From contig NZ_JAMKYL010000004.1 of assembly GCF_027158465.1 (NCBI RefSeq), positions 112,123-176,122 on the forward strand: a stretch of DNA of 64,000 nt. Direction: 5' to 3'. Below, piece by piece: positions 43,517-51,164 of the stretch (position 1 is its first letter; each line of letters starts with the position of its first letter). The stretch comes from Oxalobacter paeniformigenes. Lineage in GTDB: Bacteria > Pseudomonadota > Gammaproteobacteria > Burkholderiales > Burkholderiaceae_D. The notes below the pieces were generated by a model, which had not been told where the DNA came from, ran no database searches, and was given only the letters and a program-made list of their open reading frames with translations. A program made the position numbers and the translations under genes.

Positions 43517-44308
43517 ATGGCAATAGGACTTATTATTATCGGTGATGAAATCATGTCGGGAAAAAGAAGCGACCAGCATTTTCCGAATGTCGTCCAGATT
43601 CTGAAAGAACGCGGCCTGTCGCTGGACTGGGCTCGCTATCTCGGAGATGAACCGGAGCGCATCATCGCTGTTTTGCGGGAAACGCTGGCCAGTTCCGATA
43701 TCGTTTTCTGTTGTGGAGGAATCGGCTCCACGCCGGATGATCATACGCGGCAATGCGCCTCCATCGCGCTGGGAAAACCGCTGGAATTGCATCCCGAAGC
43801 GAAAGTGAAAATTTACGAGCGTATTGCCGAAACAGCAAAAGATCCGAATCATATCGATTACAATTCGCCGGACAATCTCAGACGTCTGAAAATGGGCGAA
43901 TATCCGTCCGGTTCTCGCATCATTCCCAATCCGGTCAACCGGATTCCGGGTTTTTCCTATGGAACCCACTATTTTGTACCGGGTTTTCCCCAGATGGCCA
44001 AGGCCATGATTGCCTGGGCGCTCGATACCTATCACAGTGCCTTGTTCCATCAGGTCGAGTACGGTGAACGCTCTGTCGTGGTCTATGGCGCAGTCGAGGC
44101 GAAAATGACGCCATTGATGGAAAGTATCGAAATGAGTTTTCCGTCTATCAAGGTTTTCAGTCTCCCGCATATGGGTAATACCCGGTTGAGCAATTATGTG
44201 GAAATGGGGGTCAAGGGACATCCGGGCGATCTGGAAGAAGCTTTCAGAATGCTGATAGATGGACTCGACGATATCGGGGCGCAATATCAGCTGAATGAAC
44301 CGGTATAG
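43517..44308 (+). CDS. MoaB/Mog (CinA N-terminal) domain protein
   Basis: A 263-residue protein whose first ~170 residues form a molybdopterin-binding (MoCF_biosynth) domain of the CinA type. I-I-I-G-D-E-I-M-S-G-K-R-S-D is followed by G-G-I-G-S-T-P-D-D-H-T, the usual phosphate-binding loop. It lacks the C-terminal amidase domain of full CinA (PncC). Possible roles are molybdenum-cofactor chemistry or ADP-ribose/NMN metabolism; the sequence does not decide. The start at 43517 is preferred to 43460 because only then does the protein open with the domain. It is the last gene before the glnA control region. Confidence 0.85.
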   Translation: MAIGLIIIGDEIMSGKRSDQHFPNVVQILKERGLSLDWARYLGDEPERIIAVLRETLASSDIVFCCGGIGSTPDDHTRQCASIALGKPLELHPEAKVKIYERIAETAKDPNHIDYNSPDNLRRLKMGEYPSGSRIIPNPVNRIPGFSYGTHYFVPGFPQMAKAMIAWALDTYHSALFHQVEYGERSVVVYGAVEAKMTPLMESIEMSFPSIKVFSLPHMGNTRLSNYVEMGVKGHPGDLEEAFRMLIDGLDDIGAQYQLNEPV

Positions 44309-44323
44309 TGCGATCAGGCGGAA

Positions 44324-44340
44324 TGTACCGTTATGGTGCA
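44324..44340 (+). promoter_or_regulatory. NtrC-binding site 1 upstream of glnA
   Basis: TGTACC-GTTAT-GGTGCA matches the NtrC consensus TGCACC-N5-GGTGCA at all but one position. Its centre is 33 bases, about three helical turns, upstream of the second site, which suits cooperative binding of two NtrC dimers. Confidence 0.8.
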
Positions 44341-44351
44341 TGAACACACGG

Positions 44352-44357
44352 TATAAT
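44352..44357 (+). promoter_or_regulatory. -10 of a possible sigma-70 glnA promoter
   Basis: A perfect TATAAT abuts NtrC site 2, sharing one base. In enteric glnA the upstream sigma-70 promoter (glnAp1) is likewise overlapped and repressed by NtrC. The -35 here is weak (TTATGG at 44331-44336, spacing 15). Confidence 0.5.
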
Positions 44358-44373
44358 GCACCGGATCGGTGCA
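44357..44373 (+). promoter_or_regulatory. NtrC-binding site 2 upstream of glnA
   Basis: TGCACC-GGATC-GGTGCA is a perfect match to the NtrC consensus half-sites. It lies about 95 bases upstream of the predicted sigma-54 start, a normal enhancer distance. Confidence 0.9.
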
Positions 44374-44433
44374 TTTCCTTTCATGGCGATAGGCGAAGCG
44401 GCATATTGATCCAGCAAGTGGCGAAGGCAAAAC

Positions 44434-44449
44434 TGGCACGGAAAATGCT
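44434..44449 (+). promoter_or_regulatory. Sigma-54 (-24/-12) promoter of glnA
   Basis: TGGCAC (44434-44439), five bases, then ATGCT (44445-44449) matches TGGCAC-N5-TTGCW with one change. The invariant GG (44435-44436) and GC (44447-44448) have the required 10-base gap. Transcription would start near 44460, about 65 bases before glnA. Confidence 0.85.
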
Positions 44450-44524
44450 TTTTTGCAGACGGGTATATACAGCGCCAATATCAAGGAATGGGCCAAACGG
44501 AACAAGCTAACAAAGGAGAATGGT

Positions 44525-45940
44525 ATGTCTAGGACAGCGGAAGATGTCTTGAAAATGATCAGCGAAAACGAGGCCAAGTTTATTGACCTTCGTTTTACCG
44601 ATACCCGTGGCAAGGAAATGCATGTCAGCGTTCCTGCATCGGGGTTCGATATCGACAAATTTGAAGAGGGCCATGCATTCGACGGTTCTTCCGTTGCGGG
44701 ATGGAAGGGTATCGAGGCATCGGACATGTTGTTGTTTCCTGATCCGTCGACGGCCAATATTGACCCGTTTATGGAAGACACGACCATTTTCATGCAGTGC
44801 GATGTCGTGGAACCTTCCGACGGCAAGGGATATGACCGCGATCCGCGTTCTATCGCCAAACGTGCCGAAGCGCACCTGAAGTCGTCAGGCATTGGTGATG
44901 TTGCCTATTTCGGACCGGAACCGGAATTTTTCATTTTCGACAGCGTTCGCTGGGATCACGGCATGTCGGGCTGTTTTTTCAAGATCGATTCCGAAGAAGG
45001 TTCCTGGTCGAGGGGACTCAAGATGGAAGGCGGCAACAGCGGACACCGTCCTGCTGTCAAGGGCGGTTATTTTCCGGTACCTCCAGTCGACAGTTTTCAG
45101 GACATGCGTTCGGAAATGTGCCTGCTGATGGAGCAGATGGGTATTCCTGTCGAAGTCCATCACCATGAAGTCGCCGGTGCGGGCCAGAACGAAATCGGTA
45201 CCCGTTTCTCGACGCTGGTCGAACGTGCCGACTGGACGCAGAACATGAAGTACATCATCTGGAATGTTGCGCATACCTATGGCAAGACGGCTACCTTCAT
45301 GCCCAAGCCGATTGAAGGCGACAACGGTTCCGGCATGCATGTTCACCAGTCGATCTGGAAAGACGGCAAGAACCTGTTTGCCGGTGATGGTTATGCCGGT
45401 TTGTCGGAATTCGCCCTGTATTACATCGGCGGTATCATCAAACATGCACGAGCACTGAATGCCATTACCAATCCAGGTACCAACTCTTACAAACGCCTCG
45501 TTCCAGGATTCGAAGCGCCGGTCAAACTGGCATATTCGGCTCGCAACCGTTCGGCATCCATCCGTATTCCGCATGTTTCGAACCCGAAAGCACGTCGCGT
45601 CGAAACGCGCTTCCCGGATCCGCTGGCCAATCCGTATCTGTGTTTCGCCGCCTTGCTGATGGCGGGTCTGGATGGCATCCAGAACCGGATCCATCCGGGC
45701 GAACCGGCTTCGAAGGATCTGTACCATCTGCCACCGGAAGAAGATGCCATGATCCCGACGGTTTGTTCCTCGCTGGAACAGGCGCTGGAAGCGCTGGACA
45801 AGGATCGTGAGTTCCTGACTCGCGGCGGTGTGTTCAGCAACGTCATGATCGATGCCTATATCGAATTGAAGATGCAGGAAGTCCAGCGTTTCCGCATGGC
45901 ACCGCATCCGGTTGAATTCGATATGTATTATTCGCTGTAA
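44525..45940 (+). CDS. glnA: Glutamine synthetase, type I
   Basis: Makes glutamine from glutamate and ammonia as a dodecamer. Family motifs include F-D-G-S-S-V-A-G-W, the metal and ATP sites around H-H-E-V-A-G-A-G-Q-N-E and N-G-S-G-M-H-V-H-Q-S, and the glutamate-site segment N-P-G-T-N-S-Y-K-R-L-V-P. The adenylylation tyrosine lies in D-L-Y-H-L-P-P-E-E, so the enzyme is probably controlled by GlnE and, through PII, by GlnD. The ATG at 44525 has AAAGGAG upstream; an earlier in-frame ATG lies in the leader. NtrC sites and a sigma-54 promoter precede it; a terminator follows it. Confidence 0.98.
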   Translation: MSRTAEDVLKMISENEAKFIDLRFTDTRGKEMHVSVPASGFDIDKFEEGHAFDGSSVAGWKGIEASDMLLFPDPSTANIDPFMEDTTIFMQCDVVEPSDGKGYDRDPRSIAKRAEAHLKSSGIGDVAYFGPEPEFFIFDSVRWDHGMSGCFFKIDSEEGSWSRGLKMEGGNSGHRPAVKGGYFPVPPVDSFQDMRSEMCLLMEQMGIPVEVHHHEVAGAGQNEIGTRFSTLVERADWTQNMKYIIWNVAHTYGKTATFMPKPIEGDNGSGMHVHQSIWKDGKNLFAGDGYAGLSEFALYYIGGIIKHARALNAITNPGTNSYKRLVPGFEAPVKLAYSARNRSASIRIPHVSNPKARRVETRFPDPLANPYLCFAALLMAGLDGIQNRIHPGEPASKDLYHLPPEEDAMIPTVCSSLEQALEALDKDREFLTRGGVFSNVMIDAYIELKMQEVQRFRMAPHPVEFDMYYSL

Positions 45941-45958
45941 ATATCCGGAAGGTTCAGG

Positions 45959-45992
45959 AAAAAGGCGAAAATGGCGACGTTTTCGCCTTTTT
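45959..45992 (+). terminator. Terminator between glnA and ntrB
   Basis: AAAAAGGCGAAAA (45959-45971) pairs perfectly with TTTTCGCCTTTTT (45980-45992) across an 8-base loop, followed by further T. It probably keeps most glnA transcripts from entering ntrBC, as in enterics. Confidence 0.88.
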
Positions 45993-46023
45993 TGTCGGGT
46001 CATGCCGGGAAAGGGCAAGCATC

Positions 46024-47091
46024 ATGGAAACACTGTGCGGACTGGATTTGCTGGCTTCGGCTGTCATGATACTCGATCGAGACAGGCGGATCATGTATGT
46101 CAATCCGGCAGCCGAGGATTTGCTGGAATATTCGTCCAAGGTTTTGTTGTATCAGCGACCTGAACAAATATTTCTGAATGGCGATGTGTTTGACGATATA
46201 TGCCGCCAGGTGATAGCGCATGATCCTGCCGAAAAAAGGCAGGAACTGGTACTTGACCGGCTCGGCAGGTCTGCGCTTCATGTCTATTGCATCGTCAAGG
46301 CGATTGATTTCCCGGATGCTTCCGTACTCGTCGAGTTGCGTGAAAATGTCCAGCAGCTCAGACAGGATCGCGAGAAACGGTTGATGGACCAGAATCAGGC
46401 GAATCTGGAACTGGTGCGCAATCTGGCGCATGAGATCAAGAATCCGCTGGGTGGTATCAAGGGGGCGGCACAATTGCTGGAAATGGAATTGCCCGACAGG
46501 AACATGAAGGACTTGCGTGAGTATACGCAAGTCATCATCCGTGAATCGGAGCGGCTCCAGAAACTGGTGGACAGAATGCTGGTACCCGGGAAGCGTCCTC
46601 ATATCGTCAATGATCTCAATATTCATGAAGTATGCGAACGGGTCCGCAGTATCGTGCTGGCGGAATATCCGCACGGACTGACGATCCGGCGTGATTACGA
46701 TCTTTCGTTGCCTGAAATAGCAGGGGACAAGGAACAGCTGATACAGGCGGTATTGAATATCGCGCAAAATGCCGTTCATGCGCTTGCGGACAAAATCCGT
46801 GAGGGCAATGCGGAGCTGGTGTTCAAGACGCGTGTTTCCAGACAGGTCACACTGGCGAAAGTGCGATATCGTCTGGCATTGAACTTGCATATCATCGATA
46901 ACGGGCCCGGTATCGCACCGGATATGATCGAAAAGATTTTTTTTCCACTGGTCTCGGGGACCGAAGGCGGGAGCGGTCTGGGACTGACATTGTCGCAAAC
47001 GATCGTGCGACAGCATGGCGGCCTGATCGAATGTGAAAGCCGTCCGGGACATACGGAGTTTCTGATCAGGTTGCCGATTGCCAGAGCCTGA
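46024..47091 (+). CDS. glnL: Nitrogen sensor kinase NtrB (GlnL)
   Basis: A cytoplasmic histidine kinase/phosphatase of 355 residues that phosphorylates NtrC and is switched by PII. The N-terminal PAS domain (about residues 5-115) is followed by the H-box N-L-A-H-E-I-K-N-P-L with phosphorylated H136. The ATPase domain has N-I-A-Q-N-A-V-H-A-L (N box), D-N-G-P-G-I and G-S-G-L-G-L-T-L-S. It lacks membrane helices. It lies between glnA and ntrC, the standard operon. Confidence 0.96.
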   Translation: METLCGLDLLASAVMILDRDRRIMYVNPAAEDLLEYSSKVLLYQRPEQIFLNGDVFDDICRQVIAHDPAEKRQELVLDRLGRSALHVYCIVKAIDFPDASVLVELRENVQQLRQDREKRLMDQNQANLELVRNLAHEIKNPLGGIKGAAQLLEMELPDRNMKDLREYTQVIIRESERLQKLVDRMLVPGKRPHIVNDLNIHEVCERVRSIVLAEYPHGLTIRRDYDLSLPEIAGDKEQLIQAVLNIAQNAVHALADKIREGNAELVFKTRVSRQVTLAKVRYRLALNLHIIDNGPGIAPDMIEKIFFPLVSGTEGGSGLGLTLSQTIVRQHGGLIECESRPGHTEFLIRLPIARA

Positions 47092-47124
47092 TACGCTTAT
47101 CGAATGGACATAATGGGGTTGAAT

Positions 47125-48603
47125 ATGAAACCGGTCTGGATAGTGGATGATGATGAGTCGATCCGTTGGGTGCTTGAAAAGGCACTTGCACGGGAAAACA
47201 TTCCGCTGAAAAGTTTTTCGTCGGCAGATGAAGTGCTTGAGGCCATGGAACGGGAAACGCCGCAGGTGCTCGTCTCCGACATACGCATGCCAGGCAAGTC
47301 GGGTCTGCATTTGCTGGAAGAAACCAAAAAACGTTTTCCGCATTTGCCGATCATCATCATGACGGCTTATTCCGATCTGGATTCGGCTGTTTCCGCATTT
47401 CAGGGGGGCGCGTTCGAGTATTTGTCCAAACCGTTCGATCTGGGACGTGCCGTTGATCTGATCAAGCGTGCGATGAAAGAGAGCGAAGCGAAAGCGGTCA
47501 TGGAAAAAAGTCTTGACCACGTGCCTGAAATCATCGGGCAGGCACCGGCCATGCAGGAAGTTTTCAGGGCGATCGGCCGTCTGTCGCATTCCAATGCCAC
47601 CGTGCTGGTTACCGGCGAGTCTGGAACCGGCAAGGAACTGGTCGCCAGAGCCTTGCATCGCCACAGCCCGCGTGCATCGCAGCCGTTCATCGCGCTCAAT
47701 ATGGCGGCCATTCCGAAAGACTTGATGGAATCCGAATTGTTCGGTCATGAAAAAGGTGCGTTTACCGGCGCGCAAGTCATGCGTCGCGGGCGTTTCGAGC
47801 AGGCAGAAGGCGGTACGCTGTTTCTTGATGAAATCGGGGATATGCCACTTGACATGCAGACCCGGTTGCTTCGGGTACTCTCTGACGGACATTTTTATCG
47901 TGTCGGAGGCAACCAGTCGGTGAAGGCCAACGTTCGTGTGATTGCCGCAACGCACCAGAATCTGGAAAGACTGGTGAAAGAAGGCGCATTCCGTGAAGAT
48001 CTGTTTCACCGTCTCAATGTCATCCGTTTGCGCTTGCCGAGCCTGCGTGAACGGGCCGAAGACATTCCCGTACTGGCTCGCCATTTTCTGAAGCAGAGTG
48101 CTGCGCAACTCGGCGTGGAACCAAAAATACTTTCCGAAGAAGCGGCGGCGTTTCTGTCGCGATGCAAGCTCACAGGCAATGTCAGACAGCTGGAAAATAT
48201 CTGCTACTGGTTTACGGTCATGGTGGCAGGGCAGGTTATCGACGTCAAGGATATGCCGGCAGAGTTGCTTGAAGAAAACGGGCAGCCTGAAAGAACGGTA
48301 CCTGTCGTGATGGCGGCAGACGAAACATCTGCGGTGACGGTACCATATTCCGATACCATGCAGGTTCAGACACCTTCATGGGAAATTTCCCTTGAAAAAA
48401 CCGTTGGCGCATTGCTTGAAAAAGGTGAAAGCGATCTGATGGACAAACTGGGAAAACAGTTCGAGAAAATCCTGATCAGAACCGCGCTGAATCGCACGAA
48501 AGGACGCAAAAACGAGGCAGCGATACTTCTGGGTATGGGCAGAAACACGATCGCACGGAAAATACAGGAACTGGGACTGGAGAATGAATCGGCAAACGGC
48601 TGA
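47125..48603 (+). CDS. glnG: Nitrogen regulator NtrC (GlnG), sigma-54 activator
   Basis: Response regulator and enhancer-binding protein of 492 residues. The receiver domain has acidic residues D8-D10 and phospho-acceptor D52. The AAA+ domain has G-E-S-G-T-G-K-E, the sigma-54 contact loop G-A-F-T-G-A and the Walker B L-F-L-D-E-I-G-D. The C-terminal Fis-type helix-turn-helix (N-E-A-A-I-L-L-G-M-G-R-N-T-I) binds DNA. The start at 47125 matches family N-termini; an ATG seven codons earlier is less likely. Its target sites are visible upstream of glnA. Confidence 0.96.
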   Translation: MKPVWIVDDDESIRWVLEKALARENIPLKSFSSADEVLEAMERETPQVLVSDIRMPGKSGLHLLEETKKRFPHLPIIIMTAYSDLDSAVSAFQGGAFEYLSKPFDLGRAVDLIKRAMKESEAKAVMEKSLDHVPEIIGQAPAMQEVFRAIGRLSHSNATVLVTGESGTGKELVARALHRHSPRASQPFIALNMAAIPKDLMESELFGHEKGAFTGAQVMRRGRFEQAEGGTLFLDEIGDMPLDMQTRLLRVLSDGHFYRVGGNQSVKANVRVIAATHQNLERLVKEGAFREDLFHRLNVIRLRLPSLRERAEDIPVLARHFLKQSAAQLGVEPKILSEEAAAFLSRCKLTGNVRQLENICYWFTVMVAGQVIDVKDMPAELLEENGQPERTVPVVMAADETSAVTVPYSDTMQVQTPSWEISLEKTVGALLEKGESDLMDKLGKQFEKILIRTALNRTKGRKNEAAILLGMGRNTIARKIQELGLENESANG

Positions 48604-48646
48604 TACCGAAGCGTGAATTTGTAACAAAATTCCCGGAACTGACAAG

Positions 48647-48670
48647 AATTGGCTGAAAAAACAGTCAATT
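48647..48670 (+). terminator. Possible terminator after ntrC
   Basis: AATTGGCTG (48647-48655) pairs with CAGTCAATT (48662-48670) around AAAAAA, with one G-T pair. No T run follows, so termination strength is doubtful. Confidence 0.35.
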
Positions 48671-48694
48671 CACGTCATCTTGGGGGAATATGCT

Positions 48695-48723
48695 TTGACA
48701 ATAATGTCATATTCGCTTAAAGT
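48695..48723 (+). promoter_or_regulatory. Possible sigma-70 promoter for the NlpC/P60 gene
   Basis: A perfect TTGACA (48695-48700) is followed 17 bases later by TTAAAG (48718-48723). The start codon is 34 bases further on. Confidence 0.45.
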
Positions 48724-48756
48724 TTTGGCTGGTCAGTCAGCAACGGGTTTTGAACA

Positions 48757-49365
48757 ATGTCGCCAGAAAGGTACACGTTTTTCCGGAGGTTCTGTGCTTG
48801 TGCCGCGATGGCGGGGTGCCTGTTCGGAATGACTGATCAAGCCATGGCGCAAAAGGCGGGAAATCGTGCCGATGATACATCGGCGCCGGCCATGACGCAG
48901 ATTCACAATTTCACGCATCGTGCTACCGAACTGGCCATGACGGCCATGACCCTCATCGGGGTACATTACAAGTATGGTGGCAATTCGCCGGAAACCGGTA
49001 TCGATTGCAGTGGTCTGGTCCGATATGTTTTCAAGGAAGCATGGGGGACGACACTGCCTCGCACCTCACTTGAACTGAGCCGAGTCGGTGAGGAAGTCGA
49101 ACGTGACGAACTCCAGCCAGGCGATCTTGTGTTTTACAATACGCGCCGTCGCAATTATTCGCATGTCGGTATTTATCTGGGGGACAACAAGTTCATCCAT
49201 GCACCGTCGTCTGGAAAGACCGTCCGGATCGACAACATGGAACAGGGTTACTGGAAAAACCGGTTCAATGGTGCAAGACGTATTTCCGATCCCGGAACAC
49301 AACGGCAATTCGCCTCCGAAAAGGAAAGAATCCTTCAGGCTTTCCGCGATGACGTCGATGAATGA
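48757..49365 (+). CDS. Secreted NlpC/P60 (C40) peptidoglycan hydrolase
   Basis: A 202-residue exported cysteine peptidase that cleaves murein stem peptides. The signal peptide covers about residues 1-31 and ends A-M-A before Q-K. The C40 domain holds the catalytic C84 in D-C-S-G-L-V, H136 in S-H-V-G-I-Y-L-G and H148 in F-I-H-A-P. The C-terminal ~30 residues are charged. A lipoprotein-like A-G-C at position 19-21 is not a good lipobox. Orientation is convergent with the FAD oxidoreductase gene, 6 bases away. Confidence 0.9.
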   Translation: MSPERYTFFRRFCACAAMAGCLFGMTDQAMAQKAGNRADDTSAPAMTQIHNFTHRATELAMTAMTLIGVHYKYGGNSPETGIDCSGLVRYVFKEAWGTTLPRTSLELSRVGEEVERDELQPGDLVFYNTRRRNYSHVGIYLGDNKFIHAPSSGKTVRIDNMEQGYWKNRFNGARRISDPGTQRQFASEKERILQAFRDDVDE

Positions 49366-49371
49366 GACCGG

Positions 49372-50991
49372 TCAGGACGGTTGACTGGTTTTTTTCACGA
49401 TATCCTGTGCAATCGCTTCGGCGACCATGATGCCATCCACTGCGGACGACAGAATGCCGCCTGCATAACCGGCACCTTCTCCGGCCGGATACAATCCCCT
49501 GACATTGACGCTCTGGAAATCGTCACGGTTACGTGTGATGCGCACCGGAGATGAAGTGCGTGTCTCGGTACCTGTCAGCACAGCATCTTCCAGCGCGAAT
49601 CCGGGGATCGATCGTTCGAAGGCGGGAATGGCCTCACGCAAGGCGTCGATGGCGTAACCCGGCAATGCCTGCGACAGGTCGCAGGGTGTGACGCCGGGTT
49701 GGTAAGATGGAATGACGGAGCCCAGCCGTGTGGACGGTTTTCCCTTGAGAAAATCGCCGACGAGCTGGCAGGGTGCGTTGTAGTTGGAGCCGCCCAGCTC
49801 GAATGCTTTTTGTTCCAGTTGCCGCTGAAAGGCTACACCCGCCAACGGATGTCCCGGATAGTCCTCAGGCGTGATATCCACGACGATGGCGGCGTTGGCG
49901 TTGCGTTCATTACGGGAATACTGGCTCATACCATTCGTGACCAGCCGGCCGGGTTCGGATGCAGCCGCGACGACTGTTCCGCCCGGACACATGCAGAAAC
50001 TGTAAACGGAACGACCGTTTTTGCAGTGGTGAACCAGTTTGTAGTCGGCAGCGCCGAGCAGCGGATTGCCTGCGTTCGGACCGAGACGGCAGCGGTCGAT
50101 CAGCGATTGGGGATGTTCGATACGGAAACCGATGGAAAAAGGTTTCGCCTCGATTTGTATGCCGCGCCGGTAGAGCATATCGAAAGTGTCGCGCGCACTG
50201 TGTCCGGGTGCCAGCACGATATGGTCGGAAAAAATCGTTTCGCCGTTCGACAGGACGACGCCTTTTGTTTGCCCGTTTTCGATGAGCAGGTCATCGACAC
50301 GGCTCATGAAACGGAATTCGCCGCCCAGCGCGATGATGTCTTTGCGCATTTGTTCGATGATACGAACCAGACGGAACGTTCCGATGTGCGGTTTGCCGAT
50401 ATAAAGAATTTCCTCGGGAGCGCCCGCCTTGACGAATTCCGAGAGTACCTTGCGGCCATAATGTTTCGGGTCGCGTATCTGGGTGTGGAGCTTGCCGTCC
50501 GAAAAGGTGCCTGCACCGCCTTCGCCGAACTGGACGTTGGATTCCGGATCAAGGCGACGTTCACGCCAGAATCCGAAAGTGTCCTGCGTTCTCTCGCGGA
50601 CATTTTTGCCTCTTTCCAGTACGATGGGTTTGAAACCGCTTTGCGCCAGAATCAGGGCGGCGAACAGACCGCAGGGACCGCATCCGATGATGAGCGGGCG
50701 CATGAACGGCACGTCGGGCGCACGGGTGACGAACCGGTAAGTCATGTCCGGCGCGAGCCGGATATGGGGATGATTCGGAAAACGTGCCAGAACGGCCTGT
50801 TCGTCGGCGACACTGACATCAAGCGTATAGGAAAACATGATGGCCGTTTTCTTGCGGGCGTCGTAATTGCGGCGATATACGGTAAATCCCGATATCGCAT
50901 CGCCGGATAAATTCAGTCGGTCGCAAATGGCTTGTTTCAGGTCATCCGGATGATGGTCAAGCGGCAATCGGATATCGGTCAGTCGAAGCAT
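49372..50991 (-). CDS. FAD-dependent oxidoreductase (COG2509-like dehydrogenase)
   Basis: A 539-residue flavoprotein. The first ~90 residues form a separate alpha/beta domain that starts M-L-R-L-T-D-I-R-L-P-L. An FAD-binding Rossmann motif follows in G-C-G-P-C-G-L-F-A-A, then V-L-E-R-G-K-N-V-R-E-R, and the E-G-G-A-G-T-F-S-D-G-K-L segment typical of this uncharacterised family. The C-terminus has the second FAD contact Y-P-A-G-E-G-A-G-Y-A-G-G. Substrate and physiological role are not known. The start at 50991 is preferred over 51039, which would add 16 unrelated residues. Confidence 0.85.
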   Translation of the reverse strand: MLRLTDIRLPLDHHPDDLKQAICDRLNLSGDAISGFTVYRRNYDARKKTAIMFSYTLDVSVADEQAVLARFPNHPHIRLAPDMTYRFVTRAPDVPFMRPLIIGCGPCGLFAALILAQSGFKPIVLERGKNVRERTQDTFGFWRERRLDPESNVQFGEGGAGTFSDGKLHTQIRDPKHYGRKVLSEFVKAGAPEEILYIGKPHIGTFRLVRIIEQMRKDIIALGGEFRFMSRVDDLLIENGQTKGVVLSNGETIFSDHIVLAPGHSARDTFDMLYRRGIQIEAKPFSIGFRIEHPQSLIDRCRLGPNAGNPLLGAADYKLVHHCKNGRSVYSFCMCPGGTVVAAASEPGRLVTNGMSQYSRNERNANAAIVVDITPEDYPGHPLAGVAFQRQLEQKAFELGGSNYNAPCQLVGDFLKGKPSTRLGSVIPSYQPGVTPCDLSQALPGYAIDALREAIPAFERSIPGFALEDAVLTGTETRTSSPVRITRNRDDFQSVNVRGLYPAGEGAGYAGGILSSAVDGIMVAEAIAQDIVKKTSQPS

Positions 50992-51164
50992 AACGGTCAG
51001 GAGGCAGATAAAATCATGCCGTTTTTGCAGGCATGGCATAAGCTGATGTTTCAGGGCGTTATTTTACTCTGCCATGCAATCTGCATCTATCTTTGTATGA
51101 TGTTGTTTGCGGGATAATGGCAATGCTACGGAGACAGGTTCCGTTTTCCGGAGGTGACAGCCTG

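Noticed and set aside
46000..48108. 702-codon minus-strand open frame opposite ntrB-ntrC
   Set aside because: Antisense shadow rich in His, Gln, Arg and Phe; the plus-strand genes are unmistakable.
49699..50910. Long plus-strand open frame opposite the FAD oxidoreductase
   Set aside because: It is a mirror of the real minus-strand gene; no ribosome-binding site and no recognisable motifs.
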